Source of the DNA: Rhodobacteraceae bacterium 63075
GTDB taxonomy: Bacteria; Pseudomonadota; Alphaproteobacteria; Rhodobacterales; Rhodobacteraceae
Direction of reading: 5' to 3'
Length of the DNA stretch: 64,000 nt
Assembly (NCBI GenBank): GCA_003417655.1
Contig: QVMW01000004.1
Location: 146,481-210,480, forward strand
Shown: one piece after another, positions 9,198-18,516 of the stretch
Numbering within the stretch: position 1 is the stretch's first letter
Layout of the letters: each line of letters begins with the position of its first letter
The notes under the pieces: model-generated
What the model was told of the DNA's origin: nothing
The model's input: the letters and a program-made list of their open reading frames with translations, nothing else
The model's database searches: none
Position numbers and translations under genes: made by a program

Positions 9198-9659
9198 CTA
9201 TAAAGGCAGAGCCGTGGTCGACTTGATCTCCTCCATCGACAGAAGCGCCGTCACGTTGTGAATCTTCACCTCCGAGATCAGCGCCTGGTAGAACACGTCA
9301 TAGGCTCGCGCATTGGGCACGCGCACTTTCAGGATGTAGTCGATATCCCCCGCGAGCCGATGCGCCTCGAGCACTTCGGGCCGCTCCTGCAGCGTGCGCA
9401 GGAAGGCCTCCTGCCAGGCGCTCTCGTGCTCGCTCGTGCGGATCAGCACGAAGAAACAGGCCTCCAGACCCAGGGCCTCGGCATCGAGCAAAACGGTCTG
9501 CTGCAAGATCACGCCCGCCTCGCGCATCTTGCGAATCCGGTTCCAGACCGGGGTCTTCGACGAGCCCACCGCGCGGGCGATCTCGTCGAGTGACTGCGCC
9601 CCGTCGCGTTGCAGCTCGCCGAGGATTTTCCGATCCAGATCGTCGATGCGAACAGCCAT
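9198..9659 (-). CDS. Lrp/AsnC-family transcriptional regulator
   Basis: A 153-residue regulator with an N-terminal winged HTH (DDLDRKILGELQRDGAQSLDEIARAVG, about residues 5-31) and a C-terminal RAM ligand-binding domain (LAGDIDYILKVRVPNARAYDVF). The family senses amino acids. ATG 9659 gives standard length; the longer frame adds an unlikely N-terminus. It is transcribed divergently from the cysG-cysI-cysH operon with a 158-bp shared gap, so it is a good candidate for controlling sulfur assimilation, perhaps like the CysB-independent Lrp regulators of alphaproteobacteria. Confidence 0.9.
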   Translation of the reverse strand: MAVRIDDLDRKILGELQRDGAQSLDEIARAVGSSKTPVWNRIRKMREAGVILQQTVLLDAEALGLEACFFVLIRTSEHESAWQEAFLRTLQERPEVLEAHRLAGDIDYILKVRVPNARAYDVFYQALISEVKIHNVTALLSMEEIKSTTALPL

Positions 9660-9817
9660 TTTCCTGTCTTCCCTCTCTTGGAACGTCTGCCGCAAGCGCC
9701 GCTGTGCGCGGAACAAACGTCCTTATTTCTTCTGGTACCTAGCGCTATATCGGGACAATTTCCTATTCTCAAGGGCGAAACGGGCAGAAAAACGCCTGCA
9801 AACCCACGGAGCCCCCG

Positions 9818-11197
9818 ATGCGACACTACCCGGTCTATCTCGACACCCGCGCAAAGCGCATCGTGCTGTCCGGCGGCGGCGAGGCCGCCGTGGCCAAGCT
9901 CCGGCTGCTGATGAAAACCGAGGCCGAGATTCACGTCTTCGCGGAGGCACCCGACAGCCTGATCACGGACTGGTCCGAGGCAGGTCGCATCACACTCCTC
10001 CGGCGCGCGCTCACCCCGCTCGACCTGACCGACGCGGCCCTTGCCTACGCAGCCGACGAGGAGCCGGGCCGCGATGCCGCGACCGCCGCCATGGCCCGCG
10101 CGGCAGGCGTGCCGCACAACATCGTCGATGATCTGCAGGGCAGCGCCTTCATCACCCCCGCCATCGTCGATCGTGACCCCGTCACCGTCGCCATCGGCAC
10201 GGAAGGCGCCGCCCCCGTGCTCGCCCGTCTCATCAAATCCGATCTCGAAGCGCGGCTTTCGCCCTCTCTCGGCGCGCTCGCGCGGATCGGCAAGGCCTTC
10301 CGCACCATGGCCGAGGCGCTGCCAATGGGCCGCGCGCGGCGCGATTTCTGGCGCGACTACTACGAGCGCACCGGCCCCCGCGCCATCGCGGGTGGAGAGG
10401 CCGAGACGCAGGCCGCGCTTGAGGCCCTGCTCGAAGAGCACCTGCAAAGACCCGCCCGGGCGGCCCATGTCGCCTTCGTCGGGGCCGGCCCGGGCGATCC
10501 CGAGCTGCTCACGCTCAAGGCCCGCCGCCTCATCGACGAGGCCGACGTGATCATCCATGACCGCCTCATCGCCAAGCCCATCCTCGAGCTCGCCCGCCGC
10601 GAGGCGCTGGTGATCAACGCGGGCAAGGAAGGCTTTGGCCCCTCCCTGACACAAGAAGACATCAATGCGCTCATCGTGGAGCACACGCGGGACGGCGCGC
10701 AGGTCGTCCGGCTCAAGGGCGGCGACACGGCCGTCTTCGCCCGGCTCGACGACGAGATCGAGGCCTGCGAGGCCCACGGCCTGAGCTACTCCGTCGTCCC
10801 CGGGATCACCGCCGCCTCCGCCTCCGCCGCCGCGCTCGGCCAGTCGCTCACGAAGCGGGGCCGCAACACCGAGGCGCGCCTCGTGACCGGCCATGACATG
10901 CAAGGCTATGCCGATCATGACTGGGCCCGCCTCGCCCGCACGGGCGAGGTCACGGCGATCTACATGGGCAAGCGCGCCGCGCGCTTCCTCCAGGGCCGCC
11001 TCATCATGCATGGCGCGGCCCCGAACATGCCGGTGAGTGTCGTGGAGAACGCTTCGCTTCCCTCCCAACGCATCCTTGCGACAACGCTCGCGCAGCTCCC
11101 GCAGGCGCAGGCCGAGGCGGCCCTGACCGGCCCCGCGCTCACCCTGCTGGGCCTCGCGCCCCGCCAGCAACACACCAAAGAGGAACGCGCCCTATGA
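9818..11197 (+). CDS. cysG: Sirohaem synthase, three-domain
   Basis: A 459-residue CysG. The N-terminal part is the precorrin-2 dehydrogenase/ferrochelatase (Rossmann LSGGGEAAVAKL, about residues 18-29). The C-terminal part is the SAM-dependent uroporphyrinogen-III methyltransferase (VAFVGAGPGDPELLTLKA, VRLKGGDTAVFAR, YSVVPGITAASASAAALG). It makes the sirohaem needed by the sulfite/nitrite reductase encoded two genes downstream. Its stop overlaps the next start by 4 bases. Confidence 0.95.
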   Translation: MRHYPVYLDTRAKRIVLSGGGEAAVAKLRLLMKTEAEIHVFAEAPDSLITDWSEAGRITLLRRALTPLDLTDAALAYAADEEPGRDAATAAMARAAGVPHNIVDDLQGSAFITPAIVDRDPVTVAIGTEGAAPVLARLIKSDLEARLSPSLGALARIGKAFRTMAEALPMGRARRDFWRDYYERTGPRAIAGGEAETQAALEALLEEHLQRPARAAHVAFVGAGPGDPELLTLKARRLIDEADVIIHDRLIAKPILELARREALVINAGKEGFGPSLTQEDINALIVEHTRDGAQVVRLKGGDTAVFARLDDEIEACEAHGLSYSVVPGITAASASAAALGQSLTKRGRNTEARLVTGHDMQGYADHDWARLARTGEVTAIYMGKRAARFLQGRLIMHGAAPNMPVSVVENASLPSQRILATTLAQLPQAQAEAALTGPALTLLGLAPRQQHTKEERAL

Positions 11198-11478
11198 AAC
11201 ACAAGGTCATCACCGCCAACGCCCTCGTGGAGGGCGATGTCATCTACCTCTCGCCCGAGGGCGCTTGGGTCCGAGATCTGGTCGAGGCCGAGATCTTCAC
11301 CGACGAGGCCGTGGCCGAGGACATGCTGCTGACAGCCGCCGCGCGCACCGGCGAGGCCGTCGGCGTCTACCTCGCCGAGGTCACGCCCGAGGGCGCGCCC
11401 GCCCATTTCCGCGAGGCCTTCCGCGCAAGCGGCCCCTCGAACCGGTTTCACGGCAAACAGACGCAAAGGGAGGCTTGA
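11194..11478 (+). CDS. DUF2849 protein in the sulfite reductase operon
   Basis: A 94-residue protein (MKHKVITANALVEGDVIYLS...) of the DUF2849 family. The family sits between sirohaem synthase and the sulfite/nitrite reductase in alphaproteobacteria. The start overlaps cysG by 4 bases (ATGA) and the next gene starts 2 bases after its stop, so it is firmly in the operon. Its role is unknown; a small accessory to reductase assembly or electron supply is plausible by association. Confidence 0.85.
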   Translation: MKHKVITANALVEGDVIYLSPEGAWVRDLVEAEIFTDEAVAEDMLLTAAARTGEAVGVYLAEVTPEGAPAHFREAFRASGPSNRFHGKQTQREA

Positions 11479-11479
11479 G

Positions 11480-13147
11480 ATGTATCCCTACACTGACTTC
11501 GACACCGCCTTCCTCGCCGAGCGCAACGCCCAGTTCCGCGCGCAGGTCGCGCGCCGCCTCTTGGGCGAGCTGACGGAAGAGGAGTTCAAGCCCCTGCGCC
11601 TGATGAACGGGCTCTACCTGCAGCTTCATGCCTACATGCTGCGCGTGGCCATCCCCTATGGCACGCTCAGCAGCGCCCAGATGCGCAAGCTGGCCGAGCT
11701 GGCCACGCGCTGGGACAAGGGCTATGGCCATTTCACCACGCGCCAGAACATCCAGTATAACTGGCCGCGGCTGGCCGATGTCCCCGACATGCTGGACGCG
11801 CTCGGCGAGGTTGGCCTGCACGCGATCCAGACCTCCGGCAACACGATCCGCAACGTCACCGCCGACCATTTCGCCGGTGCCGCCGCCGATGAAGTGGCCG
11901 ATCCGCGCCCCGTGGCCGAGCTTATCCGGCAATGGAGCACGGACCACCCCGAGTTCCAGTTCATGCCGCGCAAGTTCAAGATCGCCATCACTGGCAGCGA
12001 GACCGACCGCGCCGTGACCCGCGCCCATGACATCGGCCTCCAGATCGTCCGCGAGGACGGCGCATTGGGCTACCGCGTGATCGTCGGCGGCGGGCTCGGG
12101 CGCACCCCGATGATCGGGAAGGTGCTGACGGAGTTTCTGCCGGAAGAGGACCTGCTGCCCTATCTCGAGGCCATCGTCTCGGTCTGGAACCAGATCGGGC
12201 GGCGCGACAACAAGTACAAGTCGCGTATCAAGATCACCGTGCATGAGCTGGGGATCGATCATATCCGCGAGGCAGTCGAAGAGCGCTTCGCCCAGCTTCG
12301 CCCGCTCTTCAGCGGTGTCGACCAGGAGCTTCTGGAGAGCATCCGCGCGCATTTCGCCCCGCCCGCCTTCGTGCAGCGCAGCACGGCCCCCTTCGACGCG
12401 GCCTATGCCGCCGACCCGGCTTTCCGCGCCTGGGCCGACACCAACCTCGTCCAGCACCGCGCCGAGGGCTACGCGATCGTCACCGTCTCGCTCAAGGCGC
12501 ATGGCGCAACGCCGGGCGATGCGACCTCGGAGCAGATCACCGCGCTGGCGGACCTCGCCGAGACCTTTGGCCATGACGAGTTGCGCATCTCCCATGAGCA
12601 GAACGTCATCCTGCCCCACGTCCACCGCGCCGACCTGCCCGCGCTCCATGCCGCGCTGAAAGAGCACGGGCTGGCCACGGCCAATATCGGCCTTGCCTCC
12701 GATATCATCGCCTGCCCTGGCATGGATTACTGCGCGCTGGCCACGGCCCGCTCGATCCCGGTGGCGCAGCAGATCGCCACGCGCATCGAAGAGCTGCGGA
12801 TCGAGCAGGATGTCGGCCCGCTCAAGATCAAGATTTCCGGCTGCATCAATGCCTGCGGGCATCATCATGTCGGCCATATCGGCATCCTCGGGCTCGACCG
12901 GGCCGGTGTCGAGAACTACCAGATCACCCTCGGCGGCGATCACACGGGCGCGGGTGCCATCGGCCAGCGCATGGGGCCGGGCTTTGCCTATGACGAGATC
13001 GTCCCGGCGATCGAGCGGCTCCTGCACGCCTATCTTGCCCTGCGCGAGGACCGCTCGGAGACCTTCCTCGAAACGGTGAAACGGCTCGGCCTCGCCCCGT
13101 TCAAATCCGCGCTCTACGAGGAGGGCAAGGCCCATGCTGCAGAGTAA
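11480..13147 (+). CDS. cysI: Sirohaem/4Fe-4S nitrite/sulfite reductase
   Basis: A 555-residue reductase with two ferredoxin-like half domains, each followed by a sirohaem/4Fe-4S domain. The cluster cysteines are visible in ACPGMDYCALA and SGCINACGHHHVGHIG; substrate-site basics lie in HFTTRQNIQYNW. In this context it should reduce sulfite to sulfide (six electrons) for cysteine synthesis; nitrite activity cannot be excluded. It overlaps cysH by 14 bases. Confidence 0.92.
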   Translation: MYPYTDFDTAFLAERNAQFRAQVARRLLGELTEEEFKPLRLMNGLYLQLHAYMLRVAIPYGTLSSAQMRKLAELATRWDKGYGHFTTRQNIQYNWPRLADVPDMLDALGEVGLHAIQTSGNTIRNVTADHFAGAAADEVADPRPVAELIRQWSTDHPEFQFMPRKFKIAITGSETDRAVTRAHDIGLQIVREDGALGYRVIVGGGLGRTPMIGKVLTEFLPEEDLLPYLEAIVSVWNQIGRRDNKYKSRIKITVHELGIDHIREAVEERFAQLRPLFSGVDQELLESIRAHFAPPAFVQRSTAPFDAAYAADPAFRAWADTNLVQHRAEGYAIVTVSLKAHGATPGDATSEQITALADLAETFGHDELRISHEQNVILPHVHRADLPALHAALKEHGLATANIGLASDIIACPGMDYCALATARSIPVAQQIATRIEELRIEQDVGPLKIKISGCINACGHHHVGHIGILGLDRAGVENYQITLGGDHTGAGAIGQRMGPGFAYDEIVPAIERLLHAYLALREDRSETFLETVKRLGLAPFKSALYEEGKAHAAE

Positions 13148-13859
13148 TCTTTCGGGTAAGGTCGAGCAGCTCGGACTGCGCTTTGCCGGCCTGCCCGCCA
13201 AGAGCGTGCTCGGCGCGGTGCTGCGCGACGGCCTGCTGGGCCGCAGCGCACTGGTCTCCAGTTTCGGGGCCGAGGCCGCCGTGCTCTTGCACATGGTCTC
13301 CGAAGTGGCCCCCGATGCGCCCGTGCTCTTCATCGACACGGAGATGCTCTTCGAGGAAACCCTCGCCTACCAGCGCGCCCTCTCGGCGCAGCTCGGCCTG
13401 AGGGATGTCCGCGTGATCCGCGCCGCCGAGGCCGAGATCGCCGCGCAGGACCCGGACGGCACGCTGCACCAGCGCGCCCCCGATGCCTGCTGCACCCTGC
13501 GCAAGACGGTGCCGCTGCAAAAGGCTCTGACGGGCTTTGATGGCTGGATCAGCGGGCGCAAGCGCTTCCAGGGCGGCGCGCGGGAGGCCCTGCCGCTCTT
13601 CGAGGCCGAGGACGGCACCGGGCGGATCAAGGTCAACCCGCTGGCCAACTGGTCACCCGACCAGATCACCGCCTATTTCGACGCCCACGCCCTGCCGCGT
13701 CACCCGCTGAGCAAGCGCGGCTACGGCTCCATCGGCTGCGCGCCCTGCACCGCGCGCGGCGCGGGCCGCTCGGGGCGCTGGCAGGGCCGGGACAAGTCCG
13801 AATGCGGCATTCACATCAGCCCCGAGGGGCGCGTCACACGCAAAGGAGTTCCTGCATGA
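13134..13859 (+). CDS. cysH: APS/PAPS reductase
   Basis: A 241-residue sulfonucleotide reductase. The PP-loop region is SALVSSFGAEAAVLLHMVSE and the substrate motif is ISGRKRFQG. The paired cysteines DACCTLRK and IGCAPC are the ligands of the 4Fe-4S cluster found in APS-type reductases, so adenylyl sulfate is the likely substrate. ECGIH near the C-terminus holds the catalytic cysteine. It overlaps cysI and the DUF934 gene, giving direct translational coupling. Confidence 0.93.
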   Translation: MLQSNLSGKVEQLGLRFAGLPAKSVLGAVLRDGLLGRSALVSSFGAEAAVLLHMVSEVAPDAPVLFIDTEMLFEETLAYQRALSAQLGLRDVRVIRAAEAEIAAQDPDGTLHQRAPDACCTLRKTVPLQKALTGFDGWISGRKRFQGGAREALPLFEAEDGTGRIKVNPLANWSPDQITAYFDAHALPRHPLSKRGYGSIGCAPCTARGAGRSGRWQGRDKSECGIHISPEGRVTRKGVPA

Positions 13860-14269
13860 GCACTCTTGTCAGAGACAGCGGCTTTCACCCGGAGGACTGG
13901 CCGCACGGCTTCACCGAAAACCCCCGCGAGATCGCGGGCGAAAACGGCGCGGCGCTCGACATCGGCCCGGAAGCCGACCTCGCCGCGCTTTCCCCACGCC
14001 TCGGCGCGATCCGGCTCATCCGCATCGCCTTTCCGAGCTTCTCCGACGGGCGCGGCTTCACGCTCGCGCGTCAGCTCCGCCTCGCGGGCTACCGGGGCCG
14101 CCTGCGCGCGGCGGGGCACCTCATCGCCGATCAATACGCCATGCTGCGCCGCTGCGGCTTCGACGAGGTCGAACTGACCGGGCCGGAAGCGCGCCGCCAA
14201 CCCGAGGCAAGCTGGCTCTTGCGTGCGAACTGGCGAAGCCACGACTATCAATCGCGCCTGCGCGGATAG
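13856..14269 (+). CDS. DUF934 oxidoreductase-associated protein
   Basis: A 137-residue DUF934 protein (SPRLGAIRLIRIAFPSFSDGRGFTLARQLR is the family signature region, about residues 46-75). The family is nearly always the last gene of alphaproteobacterial cysI-cysH operons and has no proven activity. AAAGGAG precedes ATG 13856, which overlaps the cysH stop by 4 bases. Confidence 0.88.
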   Translation: MSTLVRDSGFHPEDWPHGFTENPREIAGENGAALDIGPEADLAALSPRLGAIRLIRIAFPSFSDGRGFTLARQLRLAGYRGRLRAAGHLIADQYAMLRRCGFDEVELTGPEARRQPEASWLLRANWRSHDYQSRLRG

Positions 14270-14294
14270 CCCGGGCGCGGAATTCGCCCTTCAC

Positions 14295-14308
14295 CTGATC
14301 CAGATCAA
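14295..14308 (+). promoter_or_regulatory. FNR/Crp-type half-site palindrome
   Basis: CTGATCCAGATCAA matches the FNR consensus TTGAT-N4-ATCAA in all but the first base. It lies upstream of the ferredoxin-NADP reductase gene but is separated from it by the inverted-repeat element at 14330-14601. Oxygen-dependent control of that gene is an inference. Confidence 0.5.
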
Positions 14309-14329
14309 TGATAACTAGGGGATGTCGGT

Positions 14330-14601
14330 TTAGGGTCCGTGGTCAGTCATAAGCCGTCACCAGCGCGAGACGGATTTTGCACAGCGCCAGGCGCTTTGGC
14401 CGCCGCGATGTGGGTCATCGCAAGGGCAAAGCAACGCAGCGATGGGCAAAATCCGCCGCGCCCCGAAGGGGTTTCGCCAAAATCGCCCATTTCGGCGTCA
14501 TTCGAGCTTGAAATAGCCCGCTATTCCTGCTCTCGAATTCCTGGAACTGAGCGATTTTGGACTGAAACTGGTGGCGGCTTATGACTGTCCACGGACCCTA
14601 A
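14330..14601. mobile_element. MITE-like element, 272 bp, with 34-bp terminal inverted repeats
   Basis: The ends 14330-14363 and 14568-14601 are inverted repeats with 32 of 34 matches, starting TTAGGGTCCGTGG. Inside are nested palindromes: GGATTTTGC near 14372 pairs with GCAAAATCC near 14447, and CCAAAATCGC near 14477 pairs with GCGATTTTGG near 14551. There is no transposase or credible ORF. Both ends abut a TA dinucleotide, which fits a TA target duplication as in IS630/mariner-type MITEs. It lies in the 5' region of the ferredoxin-NADP reductase gene. Confidence 0.8.
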
Positions 14602-14618
14602 CGCCGACAACATATGCC

Positions 14619-15467
14619 ATGAACGAGATGTTTGATATGACCGAAGCCAAACCGATCAAGACCCCGACCCTGCCGGACGCGCAGACCGTCACCGAGGTAA
14701 AGCACTACACCGATCGCCTGTTCAGCTTCAAATGCACGCGCCCGGCGTCCTTGCGGTTTCGCTCGGGCGAGTTCGTCATGATCGGCCTCATGGGCGATCC
14801 GGACCCCAAGACCGGCAAGCAAAAGCCGCTCCTGCGCGCCTATTCCATCGCCTCGCCCTCCTGGGACGAGGAACTGGAATTCTACTCGATCAAGGTGCCC
14901 GACGGCCCGCTGACCTCCAGACTGCAACACATCGAGCCCGGCGACGAGATCATCCTGCGCCCAAAGCCTGTCGGCACGCTGGTGCATGATGCGCTGCTGC
15001 CCGGAAAGCGGCTCTGGTTCTTCGCCACGGGCACGGGCTTTGCCCCCTTCGCCTCGCTCTTGCGCGAGCCGCAGACCTACGAGGACTTCGAGGAGGTGAT
15101 CGTCACCCACACCTGCCGTGAAGCCGGCGAGCTGACCTATAGCGCGCAGATCATCGAGAGCCTGAAGGACGACGCGCTTCTGAACGAGGTGATCGGGGAA
15201 GGCTTCTGGAAGAAGATCAGGTATTACCCCACCACGACCCGCGAAGAGAGCCCGAAAATGGGCCGCATCACCGACCTGATGCGCTCGGGCGAGGCCTTCG
15301 AGGATCTCGGCGTCGCCCCGCTCGACCCCGAACATGACCGCGCCATGATCTGCGGCAACCTCGCCTTCAACCTCGAACTCAAGGAAATGCTCGAGGACTA
15401 CGGCCTCGAGGAAGGCGCGAACTCGGACCCGAAGACCTATGTGGTCGAAAAAGCCTTTCTCGACTAG
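14619..15467 (+). CDS. fpr: Ferredoxin--NADP(+) reductase
   Basis: A 282-residue FAD enzyme that exchanges electrons between NADPH and ferredoxin or flavodoxin. Visible motifs are the FAD site RAYSIASPSWDEELEFYSIKV-like block, the NADP loop FFATGTGFAPFASLLRE, and the bacterial C-terminus VVEKAFLD. Start choice is uncertain: ATGs at 14619, 14628 and 14637 are in frame and none has a strong ribosome site; the MITE ends only 17 bases upstream of the first. Substrate partners could include the upstream P450 or the sulfite reductase. Confidence 0.92.
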   Translation: MNEMFDMTEAKPIKTPTLPDAQTVTEVKHYTDRLFSFKCTRPASLRFRSGEFVMIGLMGDPDPKTGKQKPLLRAYSIASPSWDEELEFYSIKVPDGPLTSRLQHIEPGDEIILRPKPVGTLVHDALLPGKRLWFFATGTGFAPFASLLREPQTYEDFEEVIVTHTCREAGELTYSAQIIESLKDDALLNEVIGEGFWKKIRYYPTTTREESPKMGRITDLMRSGEAFEDLGVAPLDPEHDRAMICGNLAFNLELKEMLEDYGLEEGANSDPKTYVVEKAFLD

Positions 15468-15546
15468 GCAATAGCACCCGGGAACATCTGCGCGTCGCGT
15501 CCTGCCATTGGTCCGACGTGAAGGCCCGGTCTGCGGCCCTATCAAA

Positions 15547-15589
15547 CTCTCTGCCGGAGTTGAGCCGATGCGACATTCCCGGCAGAGAG
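15547..15589. terminator. Convergent hairpin between fpr and the P-type ATPase
   Basis: CTCTCTGCCGG at 15547-15557 pairs with CCGGCAGAGAG at 15579-15589, an 11-bp perfect stem with a 21-base loop. There is no T-run on either side, so termination strength is doubtful. Confidence 0.45.
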
Positions 15590-15618
15590 AGTATGCCTCC
15601 CCTTCCGCTTTTCCTGTC

Positions 15619-18300
15619 TCACCAAGTCAGCCATCGAAGCACGAAAGGATTGCCCCGGCGGACAAATACGCGGCGGATTTCGTCGCCGACAAGGATCGCA
15701 ACCGCAAAGGGCACCGAAAGCATGAGATGCCATGGCTCCAGCGGGGCTGTCCCGAAGAAAGTGTTGAACGCGGGAATGTAGCTGATGGCCGCGAGCAGGA
15801 GAAGCTCGAAGGCGATCCCCACCAGAACCAGCTTGTTGGACAGCAGACCGACGGTGAATAGGCTCTGTGTGCGGGTCCGGCAGATGATCACGTCAGCCAC
15901 CTGACAAATGATGATCGACGCAAAGAACCCGGTTATGGCGGTGCGATAGAGCGGATCGCTATTGGCCAGGTCGGTCCCCCATTCCCAGCCGCCGGAATAG
16001 AGAATGACGAAATAGGTGAAGAAGCCCGCCGCCGCCTGCAGCATCCCGACGATTCCATAGCTCATCAACAGCAAGTTGCGGCTGAGAAGGCGTTCGCCGC
16101 GCGGGCGGGGCTTGCGCTTCATGACGTCGGTTTCGGGTTTTTCGGCGCCAAGGCCGAGCGCGGGCAGGATGTCGGTGCCAAGGTCGATCGACAGGATCAG
16201 GATGACCGTCAACGGCAGAGGAATATCGAGCAGCACAAAGGCCACGAACGGCAGGATTTCCGGGATGTTGGAGGTCAGGATATAGGCGATGAACTTCTTG
16301 ATGTTGTCAAAGATCGTCCGACCTTCCTCGACGGCAGACACGATGGTGGCGAAGTTGTCATCAGTGAGCACCATGTTGCTCGCTTCCTTGGCAACGTCAG
16401 TGCCCATCAGCCCCATGGCGACACCCATATCGGCATTCTTCAGGGCGGGCGCGTCGTTCACCCCGTCACCAGTCACTGTCACGATGTGACCCAGAGCCTG
16501 CAACGCCTGCACGACCTGAAGCTTCTGTGCCGGTGCGATCCGGGCAAAGATGATTTCGGGCTCATCCGTCAGGACCTGCTGAAGTTGGGTGTCCGACATC
16601 TCCGAGAGCTCATCGCCTTGCACAACGCGGCCGTTCTCTCCCATGAGGCCGATTTGCTGGGCGATAGTTTTGGCCGTGAGCCCGAAGTCCCCCGTCAGCA
16701 TGATGACACGGATACCGGCCGAGCCGCACAGGGTCAGCGCATCAGGCACCTCGGGCCTTGGCGGGTCAATCATTCCGGTCAGCCCGAGAAACACGTAGCC
16801 CTCTTCGGGAACGTCTTCCCGCTCCGAGGGGCGCGCCGCATAGGCCAGCCCGCGCTCACCCCGACCGGCAAGCCGCCTGTAGGAGGCGATCACCGCCTCT
16901 CTTCCCTCCGCGGTCAACGGCTTTTCGCCCTCGTCTGTCAGGATCCGGTCGCACATGGCCAGAACGACTTCAGGGGCCCCTTTCAGATAGGCCTGCGGCC
17001 CGGTGCCGTCATCGGTCACCGTGATCATGCGCTTCGTGTTCGAATTGAACGGCTGCTCTGCGATTTCCGCGACCTTGCGCAGCGCGCCTACATCCGCGTG
17101 ATCCTGCGCAAAAAGCAGCAAGGCACCTTCGGTTGCGTCCCCGGCAAACCCGTCTTCTGTCAGATAGGCGTTGTTGCAAACGCTCATCACCTTCAGCAAC
17201 CGCTCCAGTCCGCTTGCCCCGCCCAGGCGCGGATCACTTGCAGCATAGTGCTCGCCGGCGATGACGACGGTGCTCACGCTCAGCCGGTTCTGTGTGAGCG
17301 TGCCGGTCTTGTCAGTGCAGATCACGGTGGTCGAGCCAAGCGTCTCCACGCTTTCAAGGTTCTTGATCAGAGCATTTTTCTGCGCCATGCGCCGGCTGGC
17401 CATGGTGAGCGCCAGTGTGACCGTGGGCAAGAGCCCCTCAGGCACGTTCGCAACGATAATCCCGATGGCGAAAATCAAGCTGCCGATGGCGCTGTTGCCG
17501 ATTGCCACGGATATCGCGAAGAAGCTGACACCGAGGAATATCGCGATGAAACTGATGACCTTGATGAAGTAACGCAGCTCACCGTGGATCGGCGTTTCGG
17601 TCGCATCGGTCGCCTTGGTGAGCTCAACGATCGACCCGATCTGGGTTTTCATGCCCGTTTCGACGACGACCGCCCTGCCCTCGCCATTCTGCACAAGGCT
17701 GCCCGAAAAGAGCATATTGGGACTTTCCAGAACCGCTTCCGAGGATTGATTGGCATCGCCGGGTTGGGGCTCGCTCTCGCCGGTCAGGCTGGAATTGTCG
17801 ACTTTCAACTCCTTCACTTCAATCAGGCGCGCATCGGCCGGAACCCGGTCTCCCTCGTTGAGAACGATAATATCTCCCGGCACCAGCTCGACGGCCTGAA
17901 CTTCCTGCGCGGACCCGTCGCGATAGGCGGTAATCTTGGCGGGCAGCATCTTTTTGAAGCTGTCCATGATCCGCTCGCTCTGGTGTTCCTGAAAATAGGT
18001 GAAAGCCGCGTTCAGAACGACGACGACCAGCAGGGCGATGGCGATGTAAAGATTGCCTTGCCCCGGGTCCAGTTGCTCCGCCGTGATGGCCAGAGCCCCG
18101 CCGACGATCAAAAGAATCGCAAAGAAATTCTTGAACTGCAGCAGAAACTTGATGATCTCCGGCGTCTCTTTGGAAACATGAAGTTCGTTGGGGCCGTAGC
18201 GCTCAAGGCGCGCGCGGGCGTCCTGCTCGGTCAATCCGACAGCGCTGGTATCGAGCGATTTCAGCGCGTCCTCCAATGGGACCTCGTGCCAATTCGACAT
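15619..18300 (-). CDS. P2-type cation-transporting ATPase, Na+/K+-ATPase-like (IIC)
   Basis: An 893-residue ion pump. The cation-ATPase N-domain is followed by the actuator motif TGES (173-176), the M4 motif PEGL (287-290), phosphorylated Asp330 in CTDKTGTLTQN, the hinge TGDGVNDAPALKNAD, and the C-terminal membrane domain. The M4-M5 flanks (ANVPEGLLPTVTLALTMA, DLGTDILPALGLG) look more like the Na+/K+- and H+/K+-ATPase branch than SERCA Ca2+ pumps. ATG 18300 (MSNWHEVPL) is preferred to the upstream frame. Base usage is visibly less GC-biased than in neighbours, hinting at transfer. Confidence 0.9.
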   Translation of the reverse strand: MSNWHEVPLEDALKSLDTSAVGLTEQDARARLERYGPNELHVSKETPEIIKFLLQFKNFFAILLIVGGALAITAEQLDPGQGNLYIAIALLVVVVLNAAFTYFQEHQSERIMDSFKKMLPAKITAYRDGSAQEVQAVELVPGDIIVLNEGDRVPADARLIEVKELKVDNSSLTGESEPQPGDANQSSEAVLESPNMLFSGSLVQNGEGRAVVVETGMKTQIGSIVELTKATDATETPIHGELRYFIKVISFIAIFLGVSFFAISVAIGNSAIGSLIFAIGIIVANVPEGLLPTVTLALTMASRRMAQKNALIKNLESVETLGSTTVICTDKTGTLTQNRLSVSTVVIAGEHYAASDPRLGGASGLERLLKVMSVCNNAYLTEDGFAGDATEGALLLFAQDHADVGALRKVAEIAEQPFNSNTKRMITVTDDGTGPQAYLKGAPEVVLAMCDRILTDEGEKPLTAEGREAVIASYRRLAGRGERGLAYAARPSEREDVPEEGYVFLGLTGMIDPPRPEVPDALTLCGSAGIRVIMLTGDFGLTAKTIAQQIGLMGENGRVVQGDELSEMSDTQLQQVLTDEPEIIFARIAPAQKLQVVQALQALGHIVTVTGDGVNDAPALKNADMGVAMGLMGTDVAKEASNMVLTDDNFATIVSAVEEGRTIFDNIKKFIAYILTSNIPEILPFVAFVLLDIPLPLTVILILSIDLGTDILPALGLGAEKPETDVMKRKPRPRGERLLSRNLLLMSYGIVGMLQAAAGFFTYFVILYSGGWEWGTDLANSDPLYRTAITGFFASIIICQVADVIICRTRTQSLFTVGLLSNKLVLVGIAFELLLLAAISYIPAFNTFFGTAPLEPWHLMLSVPFAVAILVGDEIRRVFVRRGNPFVLRWLTW

Positions 18301-18465
18301 TGAATGTGTCCTAGCAAACTGTCGGCATACCAATATAGCGCCGAACCTTAACGTATTTGCAACAGTATTTGGCCACCGAGGCATCCGGTTTGGCGCGTCG
18401 CCTCGTTTGAAGTTCCGGCTGAATCGCGGTGAGGTCGCAGTTATCGGTGCGGCCTCACTGCCATG

Positions 18466-18492
18466 AAAAAGGCCCGCTCAATCGAGCGGGCC
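18466..18492 (-). terminator. Rho-independent terminator of the Ala-rich gene
   Basis: GGCCCGCTC at 18471-18479 and GAGCGGGCC at 18484-18492 form a 9-bp stem with a 4-base loop. Read on the minus strand, it is followed by five Ts (18470-18466). Confidence 0.85.
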
Positions 18493-18516
18493 TTCATCGC
18501 GATCAGATGAAAGGGC

